Positions 54,101-64,000 of a stretch of 64,000 bases of DNA are shown here, piece after piece (the first letter of the stretch is position 1; every line of letters starts with the position of its first letter). The notes beneath the pieces were generated by a model, which made no database searches, was not told the DNA's origin, and saw nothing but the letters and a program-made list of their open reading frames with translations. This stretch comes from Serinus canaria (Eukaryota > Chordata > Aves > Passeriformes > Fringillidae), in NCBI RefSeq assembly GCF_022539315.1, contig NC_066322.1, forward strand, positions 20,718,765 to 20,782,764, given 5' to 3'. Made by a program: the position numbers and the translations under genes.

Positions 54101-54646
54101 CCCTGTGTAAGGAAAGGAAGACAACCATACTTCTTAGTGTATGAAACCAGAAACACCCTGTACTAATGCTAAAAAAATCTTCTGAACTAAGGCCACTTAA
54201 AGCTCACTTTGCAATATGTCAAAGAACTGAACTGGGGGGGGATCATTTTCAGACACATGGGACAAGTGGGTCAGAGGAACCATTTTAGTTACACTTGGAC
54301 TCTTAATAATGCCATATAGCAAGTTTAACTTGAAACAAAACTTATAAAACTTATAAATTAAATCTCTCTACTAGCTTTAAATCTGCCAACAAAAGGTTTT
54401 GGTAGTTTTTTCACTTAATATTGTTCACTTACTCCTATCTTCCTGTAAATATGCAGCTTTTATTGCTTGGTCTGTCTGTAGGGTTCCAGACTGGATGATC
54501 AGAGATGTGCTCCTCCAGGAGCTGCCAAAGGTCCCACTGTACCAGATGAGGATTTTTTCAGCCTGATTTTGCGCTCACAAGCGAAGAGAATGGATGAGCA
54601 GAGAGTCCACTTACCCTCAGCTATAAAGGGCTCCAATTCCAGCTGA
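39130..54646 (+). CDS. GPSM2: G-protein-signaling modulator 2 (LGN), complete coding sequence
   Basis: GPSM2/LGN links Gαi-GDP at the cortex to NuMA and dynein, and so orients the mitotic spindle and polarises cells such as hair cells. Exons: 39130-39191, 44800-45021, 46073-46208, 46671-46813, 47305-47428, 47626-47741, 48706-48861, 49644-49752, 50154-50283, 50534-50673, 51613-51789, 52553-52715, 52857-53074, 54482-54646. All phases join, giving 686 aa (662 aa if exon 10 starts at 50606). The start ATG at 39130 opens MAEDNVLISMPEDRSFHVRY, matching the family N-terminus. TPR repeats fill about residues 22-390 (e.g. IYSQLGNAYFYL, RALYNLGNVYHSKG, RAYSNLGNAYIFLGEFETA). Four GoLoco motifs follow: 515-533, 571-589, 622-640 and 654-673. 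Each keeps the Gαi-contacting Arg of D(D/E)QR. The protein ends 13 residues after GoLoco 4, with a shorter tail than I recall for the mammalian protein. Confidence 0.97.
39192..44799 (+). other. GPSM2: GPSM2 first coding intron
   Basis: This 5.6-kb intron runs between the 21-residue start exon and the first TPR exon, with donor AG|gtaagg and acceptor CACCGGTGCAG. It contains no recognised gene or repeat family. The 91-aa open frame at 43390-43665 shows no homology I recognise and is treated as chance. Confidence 0.8.
48584..48612. repeat. Short tandem duplication in GPSM2 intron
   Basis: TAGCTGATAATTTG occurs twice at a 15-bp period (48584-48597 and 48599-48612), about 90 bp before the exon at 48706. 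It is a simple local duplication. Confidence 0.7.
50534..50673 (+). other. GPSM2: GPSM2 exon 10 with two in-frame acceptors 72 nt apart
   Basis: The outer acceptor (GGTCCTTAG, exon from 50534) and the inner one (GTCTCTTGAAG, exon from 50606) both supply two bases to finish the split codon. The inner choice gives ...SLNGGRPRGRRYSMENMELM, colinear with the mammalian linker. The outer choice inserts 24 residues (DQYSHSLSSDTINFNNKKMN and four more) with no stop. The extra segment is Ser/Asn-rich and lies in the TPR-GoLoco linker. Confidence 0.7.
51190..51200 (+). repeat. C11 homopolymer
   Basis: A run of eleven C lies in a GPSM2 intron. It is prone to sequencing and slippage errors. Confidence 0.8.
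52553..54646 (+). other. GPSM2: GoLoco-encoding exons of GPSM2
   Basis: Three exons carry the four Gαi-binding GoLoco motifs. Exon 52553-52715 has EGFFDLLSRFQSNRMDDQR. Exon 52857-53074 has DEFLELLASSQSRRLDDQR and the first 11 residues of motif 3. Exon 54482-54646 completes motif 3 (GSRLDDQR after the intron) and has EDFFSLILRSQAKRMDEQR. Splitting motif 3 between Q632 and G633 at phase 0 means that skipping either exon would destroy it. Each motif retains the acidic-Gln-Arg triad, so all four look functional. Confidence 0.92.
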
Positions 54647-55188
54647 AGACCCCAGAAGTATGTACAGCAGCAGCCTAGGGATCATTCTGGTTTGCTGGAA
54701 AAGCACACTTGCCTTTTTTAAGATGACTACAATTAGTAGCCCTGTCTCCTTTCTTCTGATTTTTCACAGAAATAGCAGCAGCATCACACTGGTGAGCAGT
54801 AGTTACAGAGCTGCTCTTGCATTTGGCAGCTGCTTTCAGAGCAGTTTTTGAGGTACTGGTACTGTGTCCCCCTCTTATTTGCCTCTAGTCTATCAAAATT
54901 ATTACAACTTTTTCTTCCTCTGTCAGATCTCTCATTCCTCATTAGTGGATTTTACCACTGTCTCAATATAGTGAAAGACTTAAATTTTTATTTTCTTTTT
55001 AAAGAAAATTTGATTTTTCCCCCAATTTGTACTTTCTGGAAAAAAAAGTTCTGTTTTCTTTTATACTTTTTTAAAAAAAATACTTAAAAAAAAAAGAGAA
55101 GAAGTAGCTTTAGTATTAGTCTCTTTGCAGAAACACAGTTTGGAAGAAACAATTTCTATTAAAAAATTAAACCCTAGTTTTAATTCTG

Positions 55189-55197
55189 TTTAATAAA
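55189..55197. terminator. Overlapping poly(A) signals for GPSM2 (+) and CLCC1 (-)
   Basis: TTTAATAAA contains AATAAA on the plus strand (55192-55197), about 550 nt after the GPSM2 stop. It also contains ATTAAA on the minus strand (55194-55189), about 140 nt after the CLCC1 stop. Both are accepted poly(A) hexamers. A second minus-strand AATAAA lies at 54987-54992, inside the GPSM2 3' UTR. Use of these sites is inferred from position. Confidence 0.6.
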
Positions 55198-55330
55198 AAA
55201 TAGTTTTTTCAAGCATTATGTTTTTTGGTATATTTAGCTAATTGCTTCCCACATTAATTCAGAACAGTTCTGCAATCAGTAGAAGTTTTCAAGAAGTACT
55301 TACTTTCAGGAAACAGCTGCTCATGCTGCT

Positions 55331-55522
55331 CTACAGTTTGTGTGATACGTGCCCATGCACCAGGGAATCACAGGGGTGGTGGGCACTGGGAACCAACTCC
55401 CATGGGCCTGGGGAAGTACCTGCAGCACCCCAGTTTCCAGTGCCACCTGCAGGAAATGCACAGATGCTGCTTCCTGTACCTGACTTCAGCTGCTCTCCAG
55501 CTCTGGCTAAGGACGAGCTGGG
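55331..55522 (-). other. CLCC1: Candidate CLCC1 terminal coding exon
   Basis: The acceptor GAACTCCCCCAG ends at 55523, and the exon is read at phase 0 after the exon ending at 55998. It encodes 63 residues (starts [19 protein letters not shown], ends VSHKL) followed by TAG. Composition (Ser/Gly/Pro/Ala) and the QLKS match fit the mammalian CLCC1 tail, but conservation here is weak. If the intron after 55998 were retained, the frame would instead stop near 55905. Confidence 0.6.
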
Positions 55523-58500
55523 CTGGGGGAGTTCTGGGGAACAACCACTGGAATGTTCATCCCTAGAGTAGCTCCTGCTCCTGGCCCTGTTCAGCTCTGA
55601 ACTGCCTGAAAACCACCTGCTACAATATCAGGTGCTCACTCTCTGCAGATCATTACACCAGGAAGAAATCTGTCAGCTGTCCTAAAACTGAGCTGACAGG
55701 AAGAAAACATTTTAAAGAACATAAACCCAAATACAGACCTGAGACATCTGAGCTGGGAATTAGCATTATGGGAATTACTCAAAACTTGTAACACAAACCC
55801 ATTTCCAACAAGCAGCAACACTCCAGAAGCCTGGGTTTTTATGGCCACTTAAAGATGTATCATCTTACTTACAGAGTACCCTCTCCCAGATTTTACATTC
55901 CCACCTAACAGCTTACTGATGTTCTTGTCTCTTCTACACTTGAGAATGAGAGCAGAATTATCAAGTACATGACAAGTAAAGACTGGACAAAACTTACAGC
56001 AGAGCCTGGCTCTTCCTTACTCTCTTTCCTGGAGTCATGTAAAACACTCTCTTTCTTCTCTTCGCACGGTTCTGTGGCAGAACTTTTCCGTTCTAGGTTT
56101 TTATTAGGGTCACAGTTTTCTCCAGTCTCTCCCTCTACTTTGCTTGTCTCTTGTTTTTGCTGCTCAAATGCAGCTTCTGCACTAAGGTTTTCAGCTTGGA
56201 GAGTTTCAAGTCTATGAACTTCAGATTCCGTGTACAACCTGTTCTGCAAAAAAATCAACAATAACCTATTAATGAAGCAATCAAAAGTGACAGCATCTAT
56301 TGTTTCATGTGCATCCCAGCAAAAGGGGCAGGGCTCACCCAAAGCATGACAGGTATTTTTTTTCCCCCTGGGAAACAGAACATGTAAATAAGCCCAATAT
56401 AGAGTATAAATCTGTTTTGAATTTTCTCTAGTTTAAGGGAAGTCAGCACTGCTTTGTTCCTCCACATTTCTTCTGTGGGTTATCATGATTGCCCAGGCTG
56501 ACACATTTACTGATCTCTCAAAACTGAAGTGGACTTTACCATAAAGAGTTTTAATCCAGAAGTTTCTTGCCACACTTAGCCTCTGCAAGGTATTTTTCCA
56601 GAAAAAACACATCCAAGACACCTTTATCAAACTGTTCCATAGGGGAATGTGCAGTTCCTTAGCTCCTCTCTCTCCCAGATCTGGGTTTAAGCATGTTGTT
56701 TAAAGGTGTTCTAGCAGGTGCCACTGCAATCTGCTCAGTTTAATGCCAGAGCACCAGGAGACACATCAGGCCCTGCTCTGTGGCACTCTGGTCTCTGTGG
56801 GACTCCGGTACCTGTGCATCCGGCTGGTCGCTGGCGTGTGCCATGTCCGGGCTCCTGCTGCCATTGCCCGCTCTCAGCCTGGGGAGAGGCCTCATGGCAG
56901 CGTCCCCTCTGTCCTGGTGGCCTCTGAGCACATAGGGCTGCTGCTGCACATAGTACTCGTCTGCTGTCCTCCCATCGTACTGCCCAAAGGCTATTTGCTC
57001 CTGCCCATTAGCAGGCAGAGGAAGACTCTTCTTCTGAGAAGACCTTAAGTGTCTCAATGCAGACACTGACGATCCCGCACCATAGCAAAAAGTCTGGGGG
57101 AGAGGGAGAAAAAAAACAAACTGAGCAAAACACCAAATACCTGCAGCCTATGTCTTTCACACAGATTTCTTGTCGTATATCTGAAAGACCCTAAAGGAGA
57201 AGCTCAGGTGAAGAGAACAGCTCAAGCTCAAGCTTTCTGCAGTCTGACCATGCTACAGGAACTGCCAGGCTGGATGCAGTTCATCGTTAGAGCTACATTA
57301 TTGATGTTTAAGGCTCTAACTCAATGCCTTCATGTTAAATGCCAACTACACACATCACAACGCAATGACTCAAAGAAGAAATGGGAACTAAGGTGCAATA
57401 AACTGTCAGAGAGCCTAAGATTTTAAGAAGTCTAATGCTACTATATTCCAGTTGGGGAGTGGGAGAGGAATACAGTTTGAATACAAAACTTGGCTCTTTT
57501 AATTCCTAGACCAACTGCAGTATGAAGCCTTCGTCAAGAAAAAATTCCCTTGCAGAAGTAATTTCTTTGTGCTAAGAACTTTGTTCAGTTGTACAAATAA
57601 GAAATACGTAATATAATAGATAATACTTAAATATAAACACAATAAATATTTAAAAAATAAAAATGAGCTTCTAAATGTAAGATGAATGTATACAAACCAG
57701 GACACCCAGAGCCATGGTAATGAGCACTGGAACCTGCAGAATTAACGGTATCTCCTTCATAAGTGCCTTGATGAATTCACCAATACCTTGTCCTATGTCC
57801 TTCAAAGGCTCAGTTACAAAGTTGGTGAAAGTTACTGCCAAGGCCTAGAAAATAAACAGAAAACCAGTGTTGTCACACAAACACCAACCTAGGCCTTGGC
57901 AGTCCCCTCGGGCTTGGCACATACCTTTGATGGTGGAACCATATAAACAGGATTTACAAGCAGAATTTCATAATACTTCTTACAGGGATCATCCTGAAAT
58001 GTCCATGTACTTCTAAGCCATTCTGAAGTCAAAGCAGACACATATTATTACTATTTCTTAAAAAGACATTTTGAGACACAGCAGCAATACAGAAAGGACC
58101 ATTATGGTTACAGATGGAAGAGAACTCTTGCAGATACAGTTCAAAATTCAAAATAGATTTATTTTTACACATCTGAGATTGGCTTGGAAGTATAGTTTAT
58201 CCAATCAAGGTGATGCAGGAAGGGGAGGGAAGGCAGGAAAAAAGAGAAGAACCTGAAGCTTTCCCATGTATAATCAAGAAAGCTCTTTAGGTGAGATCAG
58301 TTTCCAGAAATCTCAGGGAAAAGTCTCATTTGTGGAAACTAGGAACTTGCACACTGCGTTCACAGGCACTGACACATTCTGTGTTACTGCTCATCTGCCA
58401 GTCTGCAGGGAGATTGAAATTGTCTACTTTGCTTGCTGGATTCGAGGGTCTGTTTTAGTTACAAGGAGGAAGTCTTACTTCTTAAGGGAACTTTTACATA

Positions 58501-61500
58501 ATAAACAAGTGATTCATAACATCAATGTTTCTGTAGTTGGGTTTTACTGCAGTCAGAACATAAATCATTGACATGTAACCAAAAACAATATAGTCAAGAA
58601 ATTACCTAGGGAAGACCACAACAAGCACTCTTTAGGAGCTGCCACCCTTCATCTACCTGCTATGGCACTGGATAGAAATGACAGCTATTTAAAAAAATGA
58701 GCTTTCTCTGTAAAACAGTAACACCTGAATAAACAATTACAGATCCAATTCCTGAAATCCACTGTATTCACAGGTGTGATACATGAAAAAAAATCCTTGT
58801 CCTGAACTCTGCCTGCCTGTCTTTAGTAAATGGCACTGAATGGTTCTGGGGAAACGGGTAAGTTACAAGAAAAAGAAGTAACACCATGGCATACCCCAAG
58901 TACAGTGCTGTGATCAGCTTTCCACCCCAGGCCTAGAAAACAAAGTCTTACGGGATGGGAAAAGGGTAAAACCATGTAATCATGTATTGAACAGAATTCC
59001 CTGTACCACCCATGAAGAAATCAGAGTACCCTGGGATACTATGGATTGATATTTTGTGATCTTAACTACTACTGCAAAGTACCAAGACAAGAACTTACCC
59101 ACGAGACTTCCATACCACTCCAGCTTCTCCGCACAGACCTTGTCGAACTGCCCCATCTTGGCCATCTCTGCCTGGTGCTGAGCGAAGGCCAGCTGCAGGG
59201 ACAGCAGAGGGAAATGCACTGAGTGCTGCAGCCAGGAGTGCTGCTCCTCAGCTTTCCCTGCTAGCTCTCAGCAGCCTTGGGATAGCTCCCCACATAAATG
59301 AGAATTCCCCATTGTCCCCTTGTAATGACAATTCCCCATGTAATATGTATTTAGAAAAGTTTACTACCTAAACAATTTAATGGAGTTAAATTCTAAGAAC
59401 TTCCTAGGAATGGACAAAACCCCTGAGATAATGGCTACCTCCACGTTATTCTCCAAAAGGAGTCTGAATTGTCAAAGGATCAGACTCCAGTGTTCAAAGA
59501 TACAAGTTCAAGGCAAAACTAAACTGATGAAATCTTCTCTTAACATGTTTCTGGAATAGAGACCAGCTGTCATGCAATTACTAGTTAAAACATCCTCTTT
59601 TTTTTTTTCCCAAATAATTCCCGTAAGAAATACCTGTATTTATTACAGCTTTGCCTTACTGTTTTGCAACTGATAATCAAAACAAAAATTCAGTCAAATC
59701 ATCTGTTGCAAAACTGACATTCTTCACTGCCTCAACCCAAGCCATCTGCATGGCATTCCAACCCCATGCCAGAGCCATCCCACTCTCCAGCACTCTGCTG
59801 TCCCTGGGTCTGACAAGGGACAATTCAATCCTGATTGACAAGATGTGAGGGCAGATTTTGTGGCTGGGCTTTGATCTTGTATCCTAAATTCCTCCTCAAT
59901 AAAACACATCTGATTGTACCATCAGCCACTTAATCACCATTAATAAGGCATTTATCTGGTCTATCCCATGAAACACAGTTTCTACCAGGGAATCTTAAGA
60001 AAAATACTCTGAATATATTTCTGTATACCTTTTCTACCAAGCTGCTTTAGTCAGAGGTTACATCTGCCTTGCCCATGTAGTGAAATCAGAGTTCTAGTGT
60101 TCTCTGAATTTTGTGCACCTCTACAGTAGGACACAGTTGTCAGGGTTTCTTTTGTTCTTTACACCTAACACACCTATCAACATGCAAAAGAAAATGTTTA
60201 TTCCTTTTTTTATTTTGCAGTTAATTAACAGCTGTATGTAAACTAACCAAAGGAAATAAACAACCTTAACTCCCTCATAGCTGTAAAGTTCTAAGCCAGA
60301 AAGCCATTAAGCTTACAGAACTTACCCTGTACAAGTAAAACCAATTCCATACAAAACTGACGAGGAAAGTCAGAAATAAAACATATTTTAGCTGCACAAA
60401 GCGAGAAACATACGTCCGCAGCTCTGTGGCCATTACAATCACAATGCACACTACGCACAGGAGCAGCTGAAAAAGAAAAGAGGAAAAAATCATGACCTAT
60501 ATTTGGACCTTTCACAAGCTTACTGACAGTACACATGAAGAAACTTCCAACTTTTGTTTTTACTAATGTCATTGACACAGAATAGCTGAGATGTTCCTCC
60601 TTGCTTCCACAGCCAATCTGAGCAGCACAAGGCAGAACAGTTTTGTGGCAGTACTAATATTCATCCCTGTCCCAGCCTTACATTGCAGTTTCTCATCTGT
60701 TTCTTGTGATATTTAGTTATTTCTTCCTTAGGATGTTTGTTACATTAGCAACCACACTTCTAAATTATCAAACTGGTGTCAGCCAGTGCTTAAGCATTTT
60801 GTGCCTGCTCTGAACCACAGAACAACTGCTGCCAACTCCTGCACAGAGACACAAACTTACAGTTTGGGTACCAGCAGCAAGACTTCAAAGAAGGACTCCA
60901 CAGCATCTTTCCACCCAAGGACCCCTATCAGAGGTTACTGACAGCCTGCTTCTGTCATCTGGCTTCCAGGGACCCCTCAAATCTAGACAGGCTACTTGCA
61001 GGATTATGTCAGCAACAAACATTGTCATATTCTGAATTGTAAAGATTTATTCAGAAAGCTTAAGCTTTATTAGAGGTCCTCAGCTTAGCACTTTGCAATT
61101 CCCATGGCCATGCTCTCCTCTCCAACCCTATACATTTTTTTCAACAAAATTTGCAAAAGCCTCTGACCTGTAGGAGTTTAAATATATACTTGTCTCAGTA
61201 TATATTCCAACTCTTGGAGAAGCCAACAGCTTCAACAACTACATGAACAAGAGACAAACATGAAGATCTATAATGCATAAGGCGTCAGTTCTAGTGGTAA
61301 GAAAGTGCTAGAGCACAATGAGTCTGGCAGCACAGATCTAAAAGACAAGAGAAAAAAAAAGCACACCAGACAAAAAGCCCCAAACCAAAGCTACAATAGA
61401 GAACAGATGACCACAGGAATAAAAAACTTGAATTCCTTCTTAAAGCAAATACACCCTTCAGCAACCACAAAAAAAAGACTCACTAGAAGTATGATGGAAA

Positions 61501-61822
61501 GAATTGCTTTATCTGTGGAGTTAAGATGGTAATATTGACTAGCACAGAGAAACTGAAGAAAACAGCAATGAAAAGCAATAATCAAGCTTTATTCTCTTAC
61601 CCAAAGCAAATGATATAGATCAATTCCAAACGTGTCTTCAAATCTCCACCGCCAAGCTTCATCATCATGGTGCTTAAAGTTGACCAAAATATCACTGAGT
61701 GCCTCATCCAGGGCCCCTGGCTGCCAGGCCTCCTCACTGACAAACCTGAGGATCTCCAAATACGTCTGTCTTGTAAGAATGATCTCAGCATCGTAATGGA
61801 CATGGCCCACATCTTCCCCAGG
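55331..61822 (-). CDS. CLCC1: Chloride channel CLIC-like protein 1, 3' eight coding exons, 5' partial
   Basis: CLCC1 is a multi-pass endoplasmic-reticulum membrane protein with anion-channel activity and a role in ER ion and lipid balance. Minus-strand exons: 61822-61601, 60466-60326, 59192-59099, 58022-57925, 57844-57698, 57093-56812, 56243-55998, 55522-55331 (stop TAG). All phases join, giving 473 codons here; the family is about 550 aa. Conserved blocks are HYDAEIIL and [15 protein letters not shown] (first exon), the membrane segment [13 protein letters not shown], the aromatic [35 protein letters not shown], and [20 protein letters not shown] before a third hydrophobic stretch. The C-terminal third is hydrophilic, low in conservation and rich in Glu/Lys/Ser. 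The terminal exon is the least certain: it is supported by a pyrimidine-rich acceptor, phase 0, and an EQLKS-like match to the mammalian tail. The N-terminal exons and signal peptide lie outside the window. Confidence 0.93.
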
Positions 61823-64000
61823 CTGCATTCAAAGCAAAGCAAACCAATGGTTAAAAGCTGCTTATCTGGAAATAGAAATGCGTCTATAGGCCAAAACTGA
61901 TCACATTAATTCTGCACCAGCACCCTTTTGAAGCAGACTGCAGGATGAAAACATGGGACAGGGGGCACACTATGATTCTATAACCTTTTTGTTCATCTAA
62001 ACTACACGAAACACAATTCAATCGGTTTGTATTGTTTCAACTCTACAGAAAAAATCCTAAAAAATAAAGTAAACTATCTCACTTGTTACTAAAATTTCAG
62101 GACCAGTGCTCATTAACAAGTAATAATTACATATACACTGTGTGTGCCTCAGTCAAAGCTGGATAATACAGATAGGAACTATTAAATACTAAAATAAGAA
62201 GTATTACATTGCTAAATGTAATGCTCCTTATTTAACAGTAATTTTGCTTATTACTAAAGATAATTCTTCTACCTCTGAATAAAAAAAATCTCCAAATACA
62301 ATATAATAAAGTGCCCAGCCAACAACTGAAGTATCATGCAGCCATTCACTCACTCCAATATCCCTCCTGGTGGGGAGGAGAATGAGAAAAAAGGTAATCC
62401 TCATGAGCTGAGACAAGAACAGCAAACAAAATAAAATGTGATGGTAATAATACCACTAGTCATGAAAAGAGAGAAAGAAGGAAATAAAACCCAGGTGAAC
62501 AACTGGTGTACAATGCAACCGCTCCCCAAGCTGACCAAGCCCGTCCTCCAGCAGTGCTCAGCCCCTCCCAGGCAGCTCCCCCAGTTCATGCTGAGACAGC
62601 AGCCATGGTTTGCAGTGCCTCTGTGGCCAGCTCAGCTCCCTCACAGCTCCTCCTGCACCTTCTCGCTGGCACGAGGCACAGAGAAGTCCTTGACTTAGAG
62701 AGAGCACCACTGAGCAAGCACTGAAACACCAGAGTGTTATCAACAGTGTGCTTACACTGCATCCAAAACAGCACTGCACCAGCTACCAGTGAGAAAACTC
62801 ACTCTATTCCAGCTGAAATCATTGCATAAAGAAAGTAATAAGGTGATTCTTATATGGAAACTCTAATAAGCTACAATTCCTTGATGGTTAGAATCACAGA
62901 ATGGTTCGGGTTGGAAGGGACTTTAAAGATAATCTTAACCCAATCATAACCCAATCCAGCCTGGCCTTGAATACTCCCAGGGATGGGGCACCCACAACTT
63001 CTCTGGACAACTTCTTCCAGTGCCTCACAACCCTCAGAGCAAAGAATTTCTTCCCAGTATCTAATCTAAAGCTCCTCTCTTTCAGTTTAAAGCCATTCCC
63101 CCTTGTCCTAGCACTGCACACCCCTGCAAAAGGTCTCTCTTATAGGTCCCCCCCTTAGGTACTCAAAGGGTCTTTAAGGTCTCTCCAGAGCCTTCTCTTC
63201 CCCAGGCTGAACAGCCTCAGCTCTCTCAGACTGTTTTTGTAGGAGATGCTCTAGCCCTCTGATCATCCCTGTGTTCTCCTCTGGACTTGCTTCAACAGGT
63301 CCACGTTCTTCTCTGCCCTGGGGACCCCAGAGCTGGACACAGCACTGCAAGCTGGGTCTCACCAGAGCAGAGGGGCAGAGTGCTCTCCCTGCCCTGCTGC
63401 CCACACTGCTTTGGATGCAGCCCAGGGTGCAGCTGGCTTTCTGGGCTGAAAGCTCACAATGCCAGGTTCTCCAGCATTCCCAAGTTTTTCTCCAGAGGGA
63501 CAGTCCCAGTCTATTCTCCACCCAAGCCTACTCTTCTTTTTGGCATTGCCCCATCACATGTACAGGACCTTGCACTTGGTCTCACTGAACTTCATCAGTT
63601 TTGCATGGACCAGCTCTCAAGCCTGTCAGGGTCCCTCCAGACAGCATCCCTTCCTTAGGGGTTAATTCTATCTGGGCTTTAGCCTTCCTAACCCGATGCC
63701 TGCCCCTGCTTAGACAATCTCTCTGTACTCCTCCCAGGTTACCTGTCCTCACTTCCACTCTCTGCAGGTTAACATGGTAGACCTACAATACAGGCCTTGT
63801 AAGCCTACAACAAACAACCCAAACCTGACTCCTTCCAGCTTCCAACTGTTAATGTGACCAGAACAAGGTGTTCCTATAGCTGCATTCCAGCAGGAGATGT
63901 TAGGACACACTGAATTCACAAACCCTTCCTTTGGATACTTTACAGATCATACAACAACTCTGTCTCCTCAGCAGTACAGGATGCACATACTTCTATCATC
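61823..64000 (-). other. CLCC1: CLCC1 intron (partial) with CR1 insertion
   Basis: These 2.2 kb lie upstream of the first CLCC1 exon in the window. I looked for the preceding Cys-rich luminal exon of the family on the minus strand and did not find it, so it is outside the window. The only recognisable content is the CR1 element at 62891-63660. Confidence 0.75.
62891..63660 (-). mobile_element. CR1 LINE, 5'-truncated, about 770 bp
   Basis: On the minus strand this is the end of a CR1 retrotransposon. It comprises a decayed reverse-transcriptase C-terminal segment (ALVRPSLQCCVQLWGPQ near 63360; [20 protein letters not shown] near 63080, in different frames) and the 3' end CCATTCTGTGATTCTAACC with a remnant of the CR1 8-bp terminal repeat. 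Frameshifts show it is dead. CR1 is the dominant LINE of birds and reptiles. Sequence to about 63770 may belong to an adjoining older repeat. Confidence 0.9.

Noticed and set aside
55242..55571. 109-aa plus-strand open frame
   Set aside because: It is antisense to the CLCC1 terminal exon and lies after the GPSM2 stop; it has no family match. Its openness reflects local GC content.
63174..63658. Open frames of 105-123 aa on both strands near the right edge
   Set aside because: These are decayed CR1 LINE sequence, not host genes.
1..64000. CRISPR arrays, operons, tRNA or rRNA genes, integrated viral genes
   Set aside because: None seen. The content is spliced vertebrate genes with introns, UTRs and CR1 fragments.

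Overview
This is vertebrate nuclear DNA, most likely from a bird. It is AT-rich and has short, cleanly spliced exons. It carries two degraded CR1 LINE fragments of the avian/reptilian type. The gene order STXBP3 - AKNAD1 - GPSM2 - CLCC1, with orientations + - + -, is the one I know from human chromosome 1p13 and is shared by amniotes. I assigned every gene by translating exons and checking GT/AG boundaries and codon phase by hand. No database search was run.

Layout. (1) 437-13597, plus strand: the last 14 coding exons of STXBP3 (Munc18c), a Sec1/Munc18 vesicle-fusion regulator. The 5' part lies outside the window. (2) 13598-17817: convergent 3' UTR/intergenic space between STXBP3 and AKNAD1, with two poly(T) tracts. 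(3) 17818-28008, minus strand: AKNAD1, reconstructed as 14 coding exons encoding about 844 aa with an AKNA-type coiled-coil core. (4) 28490-29160: a CpG island with GC boxes and inverted CCAAT boxes, which looks like a head-to-head promoter for AKNAD1 (minus) and GPSM2 (plus). (5) 28909-39129: the long 5' UTR intron region of GPSM2. (6) 39130-54646: complete GPSM2 (LGN) coding sequence in 14 coding exons, with TPR repeats followed by four GoLoco motifs. (7) 55331-61822, minus strand: the last eight coding exons of CLCC1, an ER-membrane chloride-channel protein. Its 5' exons lie beyond the window. The final 2.2 kb is CLCC1 intron holding a 770-bp CR1 element.

The four genes are not a functional pathway; they are neighbours through conserved synteny. 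The shared features are the divergent AKNAD1/GPSM2 promoter and the tight tail-to-tail GPSM2/CLCC1 junction. At that junction the stop codons lie 685 bp apart, and a 9-bp motif contains poly(A) signals on both strands. I found no clearly undescribed system. The most useful observations are splice-level: a GC-AG intron in STXBP3, an in-frame 72-nt nested acceptor in GPSM2, a nested donor in AKNAD1, the dual-strand poly(A) signal, and a few abruptly GC-rich exons in otherwise AT-rich genes.
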